A program made the translations under genes and the position numbers. From Fontibacillus panacisegetis (GTDB lineage: Bacteria > Bacillota > Bacilli > Paenibacillales > Paenibacillaceae): a stretch of DNA of 64,000 nucleotides. Position 1 is the stretch's first letter, and each line of letters begins with the position of its first letter. Below, piece by piece: positions 8,243 through 16,126 of this stretch. The notes beneath the pieces were generated by a model. It had not been told where the DNA came from. It saw only the letters and a program-made list of their open reading frames with translations, and did no database searches. The stretch is taken from NCBI RefSeq assembly GCF_900102215.1, contig NZ_FNBG01000009.1:62001-126000 (forward strand), written 5' to 3'.

Positions 8243-9112
8243 GTGAATCAAGCCTTAAGCTATATAGAAGAACAACTGGACAGTGAAATTGATTATAAAG
8301 AGGTCGCGAGATTGGCCTATTGCTCGGAATACCATTTTAAAAGGATGTTTTCTTTTCTGTCCGGTATTACGCTGTCTGAATACATTCGTCGCAGACGTCT
8401 TACCCTCGCGGCACTTGAGCTTCAAAGCAACAACGTAAAGATCATTGATGTGGCTCTAAAATACGGATATAGCTCTCCCGATGCATTTACTAGGGCTTTT
8501 CAGAGTTTACATGGAGTGACTCCATCCGAGGCTAAACATCATAATCAATTTCTTAAATCATTTCCACGCATGACATTTCAACTATCTATTCAAGGGGGAA
8601 CTGAAATGAACTATCGTATTGTTGAAAAAGAGGCTTTTCATATCGTAGGGATCAAAAGGCGAGTGCCTATTCAGTTTAATGGGGTAAACCCCGTAATTGC
8701 CGAGATGTGGAGCAGCCTGGATATGGAAACCATCACACTCCTCAAGGAATTATCCGATGTCGAGCCTAAAGGACTCATTAGCGCATCCACGAATTTTTCA
8801 GAAGGCAGAATGGAGGAGCAAGGAAATTTAGATCATTTTATCGGTGTAACAACTACGAGAGAATGCCCTGCTCATTTGACACAACTAGACGTTCAAGCAT
8901 CCACATGGGCTGTGTTCGAATCGGTTGGCCCTTTTCCAGAGACACTGCAGAATATTTGGGGACGCATCTATTCCGAATGGTTTCCATCCTCCAGCTACGA
9001 GATATCGAAGGGTCCCGAGATTTTATGGAACGAGCATAAAGATATGTCCTCTCCAAAATACAGAAGTGAAATATGGATTCCAATTTCCAAAACTGCATAT
9101 ACAGCGGAGTAA
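8243..9112 (+). CDS. AraC-family regulator with GyrI-like domain
   Basis: 289 residues: two helix-turn-helix motifs of the AraC type in the first ~105 residues ([39 protein letters not shown]), then a GyrI-like/effector-binding domain (about 125-289) of the sort that binds small hydrophobic drugs. The reported GTG at 8243 has no properly spaced ribosome binding site. A good AAGGAG lies at 8218-8223 ahead of ATG 8226, whose frame reads MDMLER and then stops at the point where the long frame begins. Restoring one G would give a continuous M-D-M-L-E-R-V-N-Q-A start. So a one-base deletion near 8242 (real or a sequencing error) is likely. Target genes are unknown. Confidence 0.85.
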   Translation: MNQALSYIEEQLDSEIDYKEVARLAYCSEYHFKRMFSFLSGITLSEYIRRRRLTLAALELQSNNVKIIDVALKYGYSSPDAFTRAFQSLHGVTPSEAKHHNQFLKSFPRMTFQLSIQGGTEMNYRIVEKEAFHIVGIKRRVPIQFNGVNPVIAEMWSSLDMETITLLKELSDVEPKGLISASTNFSEGRMEEQGNLDHFIGVTTTRECPAHLTQLDVQASTWAVFESVGPFPETLQNIWGRIYSEWFPSSSYEISKGPEILWNEHKDMSSPKYRSEIWIPISKTAYTAE

Positions 9113-9121
9113 GAAAACATC

Positions 9122-10405
9122 TTACTCCATCTCCACTCCCCCAGCCTTCAATATCGCCTCCCCCTTCTCCTTAATATTCGTAATCGTATGATCAACGGAC
9201 TGATTATCTGAGAACATCTCGTTCAACTCATTCAGCACCATCAAATAGAACGGTCTCCTGACTTCGGTTGGCAGATCAGTACTGTAAAACATGCGTTGAT
9301 TACGGGTTATTTTATAGAATGGTTCGAGTGGGACTCCGCTGGCTTCCTTAGAGTATTCGGTTCGGGTATACAGTATTTTCTCATGTTTCGAACGAATTTT
9401 GGCATAGGTATCTCCATTAATCACCTTGATAACCTCCCAAGCCTCTTGTTTACGATTCGAGTTTATATTGATACCAAAGATCGTGTCCGCTCGAAGCGAA
9501 TACGCAGAATCAGGATCTTTGGGGTCAACTGGCAAGGTTACTATACCCAGATTGAATTTCTTGCCAGCAGCGTTATATCTATTGATCACATCTGTAGATC
9601 CCGTGGTTATGGCTGAATACCCGTTTGCAAACAAATCCTTTTTAGATAACTCAGGATCTAATTGATCAGCTGTCTCACGAACTGCAAGATTGTGCTGCTG
9701 TACTGCTTGATTCACCTGCTCGAATACGCCCTTCCAAAAGGGCTCATCCTTCAAAATTTGAATCTCCTGTTTATGATCTGAGCTGATTATCCTTTGAGAA
9801 TACGTTTTACCAACAATTTCGATTAGGTCATAAGCTGAAGATTCATCTGAAAAACCATATACACCTTCGACATTGTGGAACTGGGAGACCGTCGAGAATA
9901 CTTCATCCCAGGTCATTTGATCCTGTGGCTCATCAATCCGATATGTATCAAACAAATCCTTATTATAGAAGAGTACCATGTTAGAAAATGTGGGGGATAA
10001 TCCGTATAGCTTCTTCTCTTCATTATTTCGCAGCATATCAATAACACCCTGATGCATGGATGAAATATCATAATGCTCCCTTTTGATCAAGGTATCTATT
10101 TCAGCCAGCATTCCTGCTTCTATGAACTGTAAATATTCGTCATGATTTCTCATAAAGATGACATCAGGATTCTTTTGTTTGACATAATCGATTAATTCCT
10201 TCGTTGTCCCCCCATTCAGATATACGATCTCATAATCTAGCTCAGGTAGTGCCGTTGAAACAAATGAACCATAGTCATCATCAAACATTTTGTCGTCCCA
10301 GTATAAAATTTTCTGCTTACCTTCAATCGATTCAGTTTCAGCAGATGGTGAACAACCTGCAAGCAGCAAAATGACAGCCAGAAATAAAATCATTCGATTT
10401 TTCAT
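9122..10405 (-). CDS. Family 1 extracellular solute-binding lipoprotein
   Basis: 427 residues. The signal peptide ends in a lipobox (ILLLAGC, Cys18), so it should be anchored to the outer face of the membrane. The body fits family 1 (sugar-type) solute-binding proteins: VYLNGGTTKELIDYV, MVLFYNKDLFD, WDEVFSTVSQF, TTGSTDVINRYN. No permease or ATPase genes are adjacent; the gene stands alone, ending nine bases from the convergent AraC-type gene. The ligand cannot be deduced; a role in sensing or a transporter encoded elsewhere are both possible. Confidence 0.82.
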   Translation of the reverse strand: MKNRMILFLAVILLLAGCSPSAETESIEGKQKILYWDDKMFDDDYGSFVSTALPELDYEIVYLNGGTTKELIDYVKQKNPDVIFMRNHDEYLQFIEAGMLAEIDTLIKREHYDISSMHQGVIDMLRNNEEKKLYGLSPTFSNMVLFYNKDLFDTYRIDEPQDQMTWDEVFSTVSQFHNVEGVYGFSDESSAYDLIEIVGKTYSQRIISSDHKQEIQILKDEPFWKGVFEQVNQAVQQHNLAVRETADQLDPELSKKDLFANGYSAITTGSTDVINRYNAAGKKFNLGIVTLPVDPKDPDSAYSLRADTIFGININSNRKQEAWEVIKVINGDTYAKIRSKHEKILYTRTEYSKEASGVPLEPFYKITRNQRMFYSTDLPTEVRRPFYLMVLNELNEMFSDNQSVDHTITNIKEKGEAILKAGGVEME

Positions 10406-10485
10406 AGTAACATTCCCTCTTTTAGAATAATTCCCAATATTTTATAAAATGAACGAGCCACCCTTCCATAAAGTTACAGACAGCA

Positions 10486-10530
10486 CAAAAATAGCCTTAG
10501 TCCGGTGTAATACCGAGCCAAGGCTGTTAT
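10486..10530 (-). terminator. Terminator of the isochorismatase-like gene
   Basis: On the minus strand AGCCTTGGCTCGGT pairs imperfectly with ACCGGACTAAGGCT around a short loop and is followed by ATTTTTG. It lies directly after the stop codon of the hydrolase gene. Confidence 0.75.
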
Positions 10531-10547
10531 ATTAACGAAACATACTC

Positions 10548-11072
10548 CTATTCCCCATATTCTTTAATCGTAAGAAAACGATTGTTCCAAATACCTTCAT
10601 GATGACGAATAATTTCATCGGCTTTGAGGATAGCGCTGCTGATCGTGCTTTGTGTATTCTTATACAATATATTATTTTGAAAACCTAAGCTATATGCTGC
10701 TCTGATCGTCGTATCGAGGCAAAATTCGGTCTGTGCGCCAGCGATAATAAGCTGTTCAATACCGTTAGCTTTCAGGTAATCCAATAGTTCCGTTTGATAA
10801 AATGCATCCCATCTTGTTTTTTGGATCACTTTATCTGCAGGAGATCGCAATAAATTTTTATGCAGCTGCCAGTCTTCTGACCCTTCAAAGAACTCATCCT
10901 GCTCATCTTGAGTGGTATGTTGAATAAAGATCACCGGGATATCCTTTTGGCGCGCCTGTTCGATTAATCCATTGATGTTGCTAACTACCAGGTCACTTTG
11001 ATACAAAAAATTTTGAGAGTGATTAAAAAATGCTTCTTGCATATCAACGATCATTAAAGCTTGCTTCATCAT
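10548..11072 (-). CDS. Isochorismatase-like cysteine hydrolase
   Basis: About 174 residues with the alpha/beta fold of the isochorismatase/nicotinamidase superfamily. The catalytic triad is visible: Asp in ALMIVDMQEAF, Lys in VIQKTRWDAF and Cys in TEFCLDTTIRAA. Such enzymes hydrolyse amides, hydroxamates or isochorismate; the substrate cannot be told here. The start is set at ATG 11072, with AGGA ten bases upstream; the more upstream GTG at 11081 overlaps that site. It is a single-gene unit with its own terminator. Despite the nearby siderophore operon, this one uses a 3,4-dihydroxybenzoate route, so an isochorismate role is unlikely. Confidence 0.82.
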   Translation of the reverse strand: MMKQALMIVDMQEAFFNHSQNFLYQSDLVVSNINGLIEQARQKDIPVIFIQHTTQDEQDEFFEGSEDWQLHKNLLRSPADKVIQKTRWDAFYQTELLDYLKANGIEQLIIAGAQTEFCLDTTIRAAYSLGFQNNILYKNTQSTISSAILKADEIIRHHEGIWNNRFLTIKEYGE

Positions 11073-11201
11073 TAAGATCACGTCCTATACAGATTTTCTA
11101 CTAGCAGCTTACAAAACATCCGTCATAAATTCAATTTCGACCGATAAACCAAGCATCTGGTTCGATTCACCCTATACCTTCAAAAATCAGAATATGTACA
11201 T

Positions 11202-11237
11202 AAAAAAAACTGACACCAAACACATATAGATGTCAGT
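11202..11237 (-). terminator. Terminator after the Nfu-N/HEAT operon
   Basis: ACTGACA pairs with TGTCAGT and is followed by a run of eight T on the minus strand, just after the stop codon of the Nfu-N gene. Confidence 0.85.
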
Positions 11238-11251
11238 TCACTTCATTATGC

Positions 11252-11515
11252 CTATAACTCCGCAAAAACCTTCTCTACCTGTGGCAAAATGTCATCCCAA
11301 TCCGCCTCAGGCTTTTTGCTCACCGTGACAAAGTCCTTGATTCCAAAAATGTTATCAACGCCTTCAATACTTAGCAGCGCCTTAGCCAATGGATGTTCGG
11401 TTTCGTCGCCGACTTTTAACGAGGTACTTTTGGGTCCTTCAAAAAGAGTCTCGCTCGCGTTAATTTTGACTGAATTGGGGTTAGGTGTGTCCTGAACATG
11501 AATTTGAATAGCCAT
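11252..11515 (-). CDS. Nfu N-terminal-domain protein
   Basis: 87 residues matching the N-terminal domain of Nfu-type proteins (TPNPNSVKIN, PLAKALLSIEGVDNIFGIKDFVTVSK). It lacks the C-terminal CxxC domain that carries an Fe-S cluster, so it is not itself a scaffold. In several Bacillota this domain is fused to HEAT repeats in one protein (the YpgR/virulence factor C type); here the HEAT part is the separate gene just upstream. AAGGAGG lies ahead of the ATG. The precise role is unknown. Confidence 0.85.
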   Translation of the reverse strand: MAIQIHVQDTPNPNSVKINASETLFEGPKSTSLKVGDETEHPLAKALLSIEGVDNIFGIKDFVTVSKKPEADWDDILPQVEKVFAEL

Positions 11516-11545
11516 GAAATTTATCCTCCTTAACGAGTCATTATA

Positions 11546-12007
11546 TTAATATTTTCTTGTTCTCAGTGAAGCCCATTTTTCTTCAAGCCATGTATCGAAA
11601 TCTGCGCCCTTGTCACCTTCATACGTATCGTAAATATCAATGCGCATCTTCTTCAATTTCTCTTTGAACTCTTCATAGCTATGACCTTCTGGCAAGCTCT
11701 TTTTAATACGTACTAATGTTTTCGTGAGTCCCTTCACCAATTCTTCCTGCTTTTTCGCAGGCAACTGAACACGTTCACCCAAATTTTTAAGACTGTGATG
11801 AGCAGCCTCCTGAACTCGACGTACACTATCGTTCTCCATAATTCTGGTTAGCAACTGAATCGTTTGCTCGCTGTTCCACTCTTCCTGCCCTAACTCTTCA
11901 ACAGCTTGCAGACGTTCACGCCAGTTTGCGCTTCGATTGGCTGACTTTTTAAGATCCTCATAGGTTACAGGTTGTTCCTCTATGTTTACATTTTCCTCTG
12001 TACTCAA
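11546..12007 (-). CDS. HEAT-repeat protein, partner of the Nfu-N gene
   Basis: About 153 residues. The middle part shows paired helices typical of HEAT repeats (NWRERLQAVEELGQ; VRRVQEAAHHSLKNLG), and the C-terminus ends in a conserved-looking FDTWLEEKWASLRTRK. A longer frame begins at 12034, but the AAGGAGA box inside it is correctly spaced for the TTG at 12007, giving MSTEENVN. It resembles the HEAT half of YpgR-type proteins and lies 30 bases ahead of the Nfu-N gene in one operon. Function is not established. Confidence 0.75.
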   Translation of the reverse strand: MSTEENVNIEEQPVTYEDLKKSANRSANWRERLQAVEELGQEEWNSEQTIQLLTRIMENDSVRRVQEAAHHSLKNLGERVQLPAKKQEELVKGLTKTLVRIKKSLPEGHSYEEFKEKLKKMRIDIYDTYEGDKGADFDTWLEEKWASLRTRKY

Positions 12008-12023
12008 AATTTCCAGTCTCCTT

Positions 12024-12242
12024 CTACTTTTCAATTGAATGATCGCTATCCGCCGCTGCTTTCGCCGCTTTAGCTGCTTCTTCCTTTGCTTTAAGCGCTG
12101 CTTCTTCCTTAGCCTTTTTCACGCCCTTACTAACGTAAGGTTTGGGAGCGTTTTTGGCTCTTTTGGCGCTTGCTTGCCAGCGATTCCAGCCCTTCTTGTC
12201 TGTGCCTCTACCTGTGCCGCCTTTACCTTTAGCTTTACTCAA
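12024..12242 (-). CDS. Small Lys/Ala-rich basic protein
   Basis: 72 residues, very basic in the front half (MSKAKGKGGTGRGTDKKGWN) and then a charged alanine-rich helix (KAKEEAALKAKEEAAKAAKA). It starts with TTG behind CGGAG and is the first gene of the operon with the HEAT and Nfu-N proteins. No family is recognised; composition suggests nucleic-acid or ribosome contact, which is only a guess. Confidence 0.6.
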   Translation of the reverse strand: MSKAKGKGGTGRGTDKKGWNRWQASAKRAKNAPKPYVSKGVKKAKEEAALKAKEEAAKAAKAAADSDHSIEK

Positions 12243-12323
12243 ATAATCACTCCGTTATTTTTGTATATGGTTTGAATCAATGAATACGGCTCTATTACTA
12301 ATTTGCTCCACATGCATAATTCG

Positions 12324-12511
12324 AAATTCCTGCAAAAGTACATCTTTTTTCAAATTAATGTGCTCATCATAGTAAAATTCCTGTAATAGTGCATCTTTAT
12401 TCTGCTTAGCAGCTTACCCCGCCTCATATATCGAGAAATTACTGCATTTTAGCAGGCTTTGGGCACTATTCAACTTACTTGATCAAAATCCCTGCACTTT
12501 TGCAGGCTTTT
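12324..12511. repeat. Four-unit TGCA-N4-TGCA repeat array, copy A
   Basis: This fills the gap 12243-12626, which holds no gene. Four ~26-bp units start at 12324, 12375, 12436 and 12486 (spacing 51, 61, 50). The first two read AAATTCCTG..ACATC/GCATC followed by T-rich sequence; the last two read AAAT..CTGCA-N4-GCAGGCTTT and form short hairpins. Every unit is centred on TGCA-N4-TGCA or a one-base variant. The same layout recurs at 54414 (same orientation, with similar sequence between the units) and at 19969. The units are too degenerate and self-complementary to be a CRISPR array. Confidence 0.8.
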
Positions 12512-12626
12512 GGCCTGATCAGCAAACAATGCACCTTCATATCCGCCGATCCAGGATCGGACAAGATAATCCAGTGCATTATCGCATATATTTCACCTAT
12601 TAACAAGGGATTGAATTAGTCTCAGC

Positions 12627-13484
12627 TTAATGAATCCCGAATTTACCTGCCACCACGCTCTTCTGCTGCTGATGCAGCCATGCGATTTCTTTTTCTAATA
12701 CTTTAAAAGGAGAGGAACCAAACCATTCCAGGGAAGCAAACAAATCACGATCACCCAATTGATCTAGAAATTTCTTATAATCAATAAGGCCTTCACCGAG
12801 CAATGACATCCCTTCGCGATTTCCCGATGCCGCATACACATTACTTGGCTCAAAAATATTAACATTTCCGGCTTCTTTAATATTTTTAAAGTGAAAATAA
12901 TCTACCCACGGCTTAAGTGTCTGATAATGCCCCTCTATTTCCCCTCCAAATTCCCATACATGCATCACGTCAAAATTCAGGCGCAAAAGATCATGACCAA
13001 CCTCAGATAACAAGCTCATTGTAGAGTTAAGGTTATCCGCTAGCGTACCGGGGTGGATTTCAACTATTAGCTGAATTCCAAAGCGGCTGCATCGATCACA
13101 TAATTTTCGTATACGAGTCACATAGCATTCCCGCTCTGCCAATGAAATCATCTGACTCGGAACTTGACCAGCAAAGGTTCGTATTTTTGTGGTTCCCATC
13201 CACCTCGCCAGCTGAATAAGCCGATCACATCTTTGCAGTGTAGCAACAAAATCCTGTTCAGAAGCAATGTTTAAGTAATCACTGAGCATGGAAATGGAGA
13301 TTCCCTCCGCTCTCATACTTTTCAGCTCAAACTCCGTGCGAAGACGGGCATGCTCAAATAAATTTTCCGCATGAATCCCCCACATTTCAATTCCGTCAAA
13401 ACGATGGTATCTTGCAAAATTCACGATTTCAGGGAAAGAAATCAGCTGATGCCGAAATGAAATAGTACACAGTGCAAATTTCAT
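12627..13484 (-). CDS. asbF: 3-dehydroshikimate dehydratase (petrobactin AsbF)
   Basis: 285 residues, TIM-barrel metalloenzyme that converts 3-dehydroshikimate to 3,4-dihydroxybenzoate, the catechol of petrobactin. The metal ligands known from Bacillus anthracis AsbF fall at the same numbers here: Glu142 (VEIHPGT), Asp172 (NFDVMHVWE), His198 (DYFHFKNI) and Glu253 (SLEWFG). The opening CTISFRHQLISF and the NVYAASGNREGM loop also fit AsbF. It is the last gene of the asb operon, and its ATG overlaps the asbE stop (ATGA). The enzyme is cytoplasmic. Confidence 0.95.
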   Translation of the reverse strand: MKFALCTISFRHQLISFPEIVNFARYHRFDGIEMWGIHAENLFEHARLRTEFELKSMRAEGISISMLSDYLNIASEQDFVATLQRCDRLIQLARWMGTTKIRTFAGQVPSQMISLAERECYVTRIRKLCDRCSRFGIQLIVEIHPGTLADNLNSTMSLLSEVGHDLLRLNFDVMHVWEFGGEIEGHYQTLKPWVDYFHFKNIKEAGNVNIFEPSNVYAASGNREGMSLLGEGLIDYKKFLDQLGDRDLFASLEWFGSSPFKVLEKEIAWLHQQQKSVVAGKFGIH

Positions 13485-14506
13485 AATGTTCTCCCCTTGG
13501 CATTCTTAGCCAAGCTTAAGGTGTCAGGTAATTGCTGATGAATAGTCCACAGCTGATATAATCGATCCAGCTCGTTCTTAACGGCTGTCTCGATTCCGTC
13601 CATTTCCTCTAGCTTATTCATTACTGCATCTAATAAATCCGTTTTTCCCGTCATAGACATCTTGATCGCCATATACTGAACACTGTGAAAGCCCTGAACA
13701 ATCCTCTCTACAAGATCCGTATAGGCATCAAATGTTTCATCACTTAATCCCGCTTCCTCAATAAAATACATCATGGCATGCTCATAGCTGTATTTGCGTA
13801 TCGCAAGCACCGGAAGCTGCCTCACTGCAAGAGTAAGATCATCCAAGCTGTATCCGTTTTTCCCATCAACCATTTGTGGAATCAGCGTCTTCAATAAGTT
13901 GGTGAGCTCATTGTGTTCTGTAAAACCCTGCTGAAAATAACGATCGACTGCCATCACCGATGATTCAGCCAATTCATTGGCATCTACGTAAAATCCTCCG
14001 CCAAACGGATTTTCCACAAATGCCTGCACTACCTGCTCTTTATCCACGATCCCTCTCCATCTGAAATCAGGATCAAGCATCATCCACTTATGGTCATCCT
14101 CCGTCTTCGTCAAAATCAAAAAATGCGGAAACGGCTTTTGATGGAACTTGTTTTCCCTTTCCGGCATGTAGGACATATCAATTTGAGCCATCACATATCG
14201 ACCCGGAGTTTCCTCATCCAATAAAGTCAGCAAGGTGTCGAGATTCTCATTTTTGTGCTTGTTTTTGTCATACCATTCCACCACAGTAGCACCAAACAGA
14301 TCCCTATAGCTCCAAAAATAATGAGAATGATCCAGATCATGCTGATAATAGGTGATCTCTCCCTGATCTGTTACATCAAAGGCGGCATCCCATAATCCAA
14401 AATACATCGGTCTGTAATCCAGTAATGCTCTCTCTTCACGAATGACCTCACACAGGCAGCTTACAATACAATGCACCTTAATGCTGACCTCTTCCCTAAT
14501 CATCAC
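13481..14506 (-). CDS. asbE: Petrobactin biosynthesis condensing protein AsbE
   Basis: 341 residues matching AsbE in position and character (early CIVSCLCEVIREERALLDYRP region with a Cys-rich start). In B. anthracis AsbE transfers 3,4-dihydroxybenzoate from the carrier protein AsbD to spermidine or a spermidine-citrate intermediate. The sequence has no other well-known domain I can name. It overlaps asbD and asbF by four bases each, so the operon is tightly coupled. The call rests mostly on gene order between certain AsbD and AsbF homologues plus length. Confidence 0.88.
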   Translation of the reverse strand: MMIREEVSIKVHCIVSCLCEVIREERALLDYRPMYFGLWDAAFDVTDQGEITYYQHDLDHSHYFWSYRDLFGATVVEWYDKNKHKNENLDTLLTLLDEETPGRYVMAQIDMSYMPERENKFHQKPFPHFLILTKTEDDHKWMMLDPDFRWRGIVDKEQVVQAFVENPFGGGFYVDANELAESSVMAVDRYFQQGFTEHNELTNLLKTLIPQMVDGKNGYSLDDLTLAVRQLPVLAIRKYSYEHAMMYFIEEAGLSDETFDAYTDLVERIVQGFHSVQYMAIKMSMTGKTDLLDAVMNKLEEMDGIETAVKNELDRLYQLWTIHQQLPDTLSLAKNAKGRTL

Positions 14507-14823
14507 CTTGCTTCACCCGCTTCCACTTCCACAGGATCATTCTGTTCTGACAACGGCTCCAAGGACTGCATGAAGTCTAGCAAAGTTCCAACAGTAGAAA
14601 ATGCTCGCGGATCGATACTCTGGTCGGGAACCTGCAGCATCAAATCAAGCTCAATGAAAACTATTAGCTTTACAATCATGATGGAGTCCATACGCAGGTC
14701 TTCCTTTAGTCTCAAATGATCCTCAAGCGTCTCTATCTGAATTCCAAACTTATCTCTAATTAACGTAGTAAGCTGCTCTTTCAAATAACCTGGATTCATA
14801 TTTATATTCATATTCGTATTCAT
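14503..14823 (-). CDS. asbD: Aryl carrier protein AsbD
   Basis: 106 residues with the phosphopantetheine attachment motif RMDSIMIVKL (Ser47) and the usual acidic helices. It carries activated 3,4-dihydroxybenzoate between AsbC and AsbE. The N-terminus repeats MN (MNTNMNINMNPGYL), so several ATG codons could serve; the first is kept. Overlaps asbE by four bases. Confidence 0.9.
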   Translation of the reverse strand: MNTNMNINMNPGYLKEQLTTLIRDKFGIQIETLEDHLRLKEDLRMDSIMIVKLIVFIELDLMLQVPDQSIDPRAFSTVGTLLDFMQSLEPLSEQNDPVEVEAGEAR

Positions 14824-14828
14824 TCCTT

Positions 14829-16100
14829 CTACACCTCCTGCTCAAGTAATCTACGACTGATCTTTCCTGATGGAAGACGGGGAATATCCGACACAAACCG
14901 GACTTCTACGGGAACCTTATATTCAGCAAGATGATTGCGACACCAGTCCTGTACTTGCTGAGACGTTATGGGTTCATTTGCAATAGCATTGGCCATTACA
15001 CTGTCTCCCTGAACCGGATGAACACCCCGATACACAATGACTTCCTTAATTCCGTCCAAACGTCTGATCACCTCTTCAACTTCAATAGGTTGAACCTTCA
15101 ATCCAGATACATTGATCAGGTCATCCATACGTCCTCTGAATCTGATTCCTCCATCTCCGGCTTTGATGCCCAAATCTCTCGTTGCGATCACTTTTTCGGA
15201 AGTAGTATGAATAAATATCTCACTTGGTTCAGTTTCGTCTGCCTCAATCCTGAGATGCCCAAGCGGAATCCCGAGATCATCACAAGATTTCATTCCGATA
15301 GCCAGACTAGCCGCACCTGATTCTGTACATCCATACTGCTGGATCATGCATGTCGTTTTAGTGCTTAGCTTTTCGAACAGTTTTTCAGGCATGGGAGCCC
15401 CTGACGTTACCAACGAGTACAATGGAATTTTCCACGCCTCCAGCCATTGATCTACTCCCTCCAGCAAAGCAGGAACTCCATAAATCAAATGACGCGGCTG
15501 CCCCTTGATCATTCGAATCATCACCTTTGGATTGTTGCTGTCATATATTTCAGGAGTAATTCCTCTGGAAATTGAGGCAAGAACACCAGTGATCAATCCA
15601 AATGAATGAGACACCGAGCTCAAAATAATCGGTACCGCCTCGTTTAACCCCTGTTGTTCCAGCACGGCGTTATAATACAATATTTCTTCATCTATAGATT
15701 CCCATGTTCTGGAAATAACCTTCGGGTCTCCAGTCGTTCCTGAGCTGAGTTGAAGTAAAGAGGCTACAGGCGGCGAACTTACATGACTAGCATCTTGAAA
15801 ATGCCCCGCCTCTTCCACTTTGTATATTTGACTACTGTCCCCGTACATTAGCCATTTGCAGCCTGCTCTGCCAGCCTGCCTTAAAGCAGCATCAAGCGGC
15901 GTTCCTCCATAGATCAGAAGAAGAGTATCCCCTCGCTCTTTCATAAACTGAACTACAGAAATAATCTCAATTGGATTGCTCAAACACACAGCCAATGAAA
16001 TTGGATTTACATCAAGAAAAGGCTTCAGCTTTCGATAACTGTCCCAAATACTTGCCATGTCATCATCCCTTCGAATGATTTGTTCATCGACCACCAACAT
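14829..16100 (-). CDS. asbC: 3,4-dihydroxybenzoate-AMP ligase AsbC
   Basis: About 423 residues, ANL-superfamily adenylating enzyme. The ATP-binding motif LSSGTTGDPKV, the QYGCTESGAA motif and the C-terminal lysine region (PRLPSGKISRRLL) are clear. It activates 3,4-dihydroxybenzoate and loads it on AsbD. A longer frame begins at 16142 inside asbB, but AGGGGGA is correctly spaced only for ATG 16100 (MLVVDEQ), so that start is chosen. Confidence 0.92.
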   Translation of the reverse strand: MLVVDEQIIRRDDDMASIWDSYRKLKPFLDVNPISLAVCLSNPIEIISVVQFMKERGDTLLLIYGGTPLDAALRQAGRAGCKWLMYGDSSQIYKVEEAGHFQDASHVSSPPVASLLQLSSGTTGDPKVISRTWESIDEEILYYNAVLEQQGLNEAVPIILSSVSHSFGLITGVLASISRGITPEIYDSNNPKVMIRMIKGQPRHLIYGVPALLEGVDQWLEAWKIPLYSLVTSGAPMPEKLFEKLSTKTTCMIQQYGCTESGAASLAIGMKSCDDLGIPLGHLRIEADETEPSEIFIHTTSEKVIATRDLGIKAGDGGIRFRGRMDDLINVSGLKVQPIEVEEVIRRLDGIKEVIVYRGVHPVQGDSVMANAIANEPITSQQVQDWCRNHLAEYKVPVEVRFVSDIPRLPSGKISRRLLEQEV

Positions 16101-16126
16101 GTTATATCCCCCTAGTCTTTTTACAC

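Noticed and set aside
10548-11072. Isochorismatase for a 2,3-dihydroxybenzoate siderophore
   Set aside because: The adjacent cluster uses AsbF and 3,4-dihydroxybenzoate; no isochorismate synthase or DHB dehydrogenase is present, and the gene has its own terminator.
12324-12511. CRISPR array (regular ~26-bp units with ~25-35-bp spacers)
   Set aside because: Only four degenerate, self-complementary units; the spacers are partly conserved between copies A and C, the opposite of CRISPR, and no cas genes are present.
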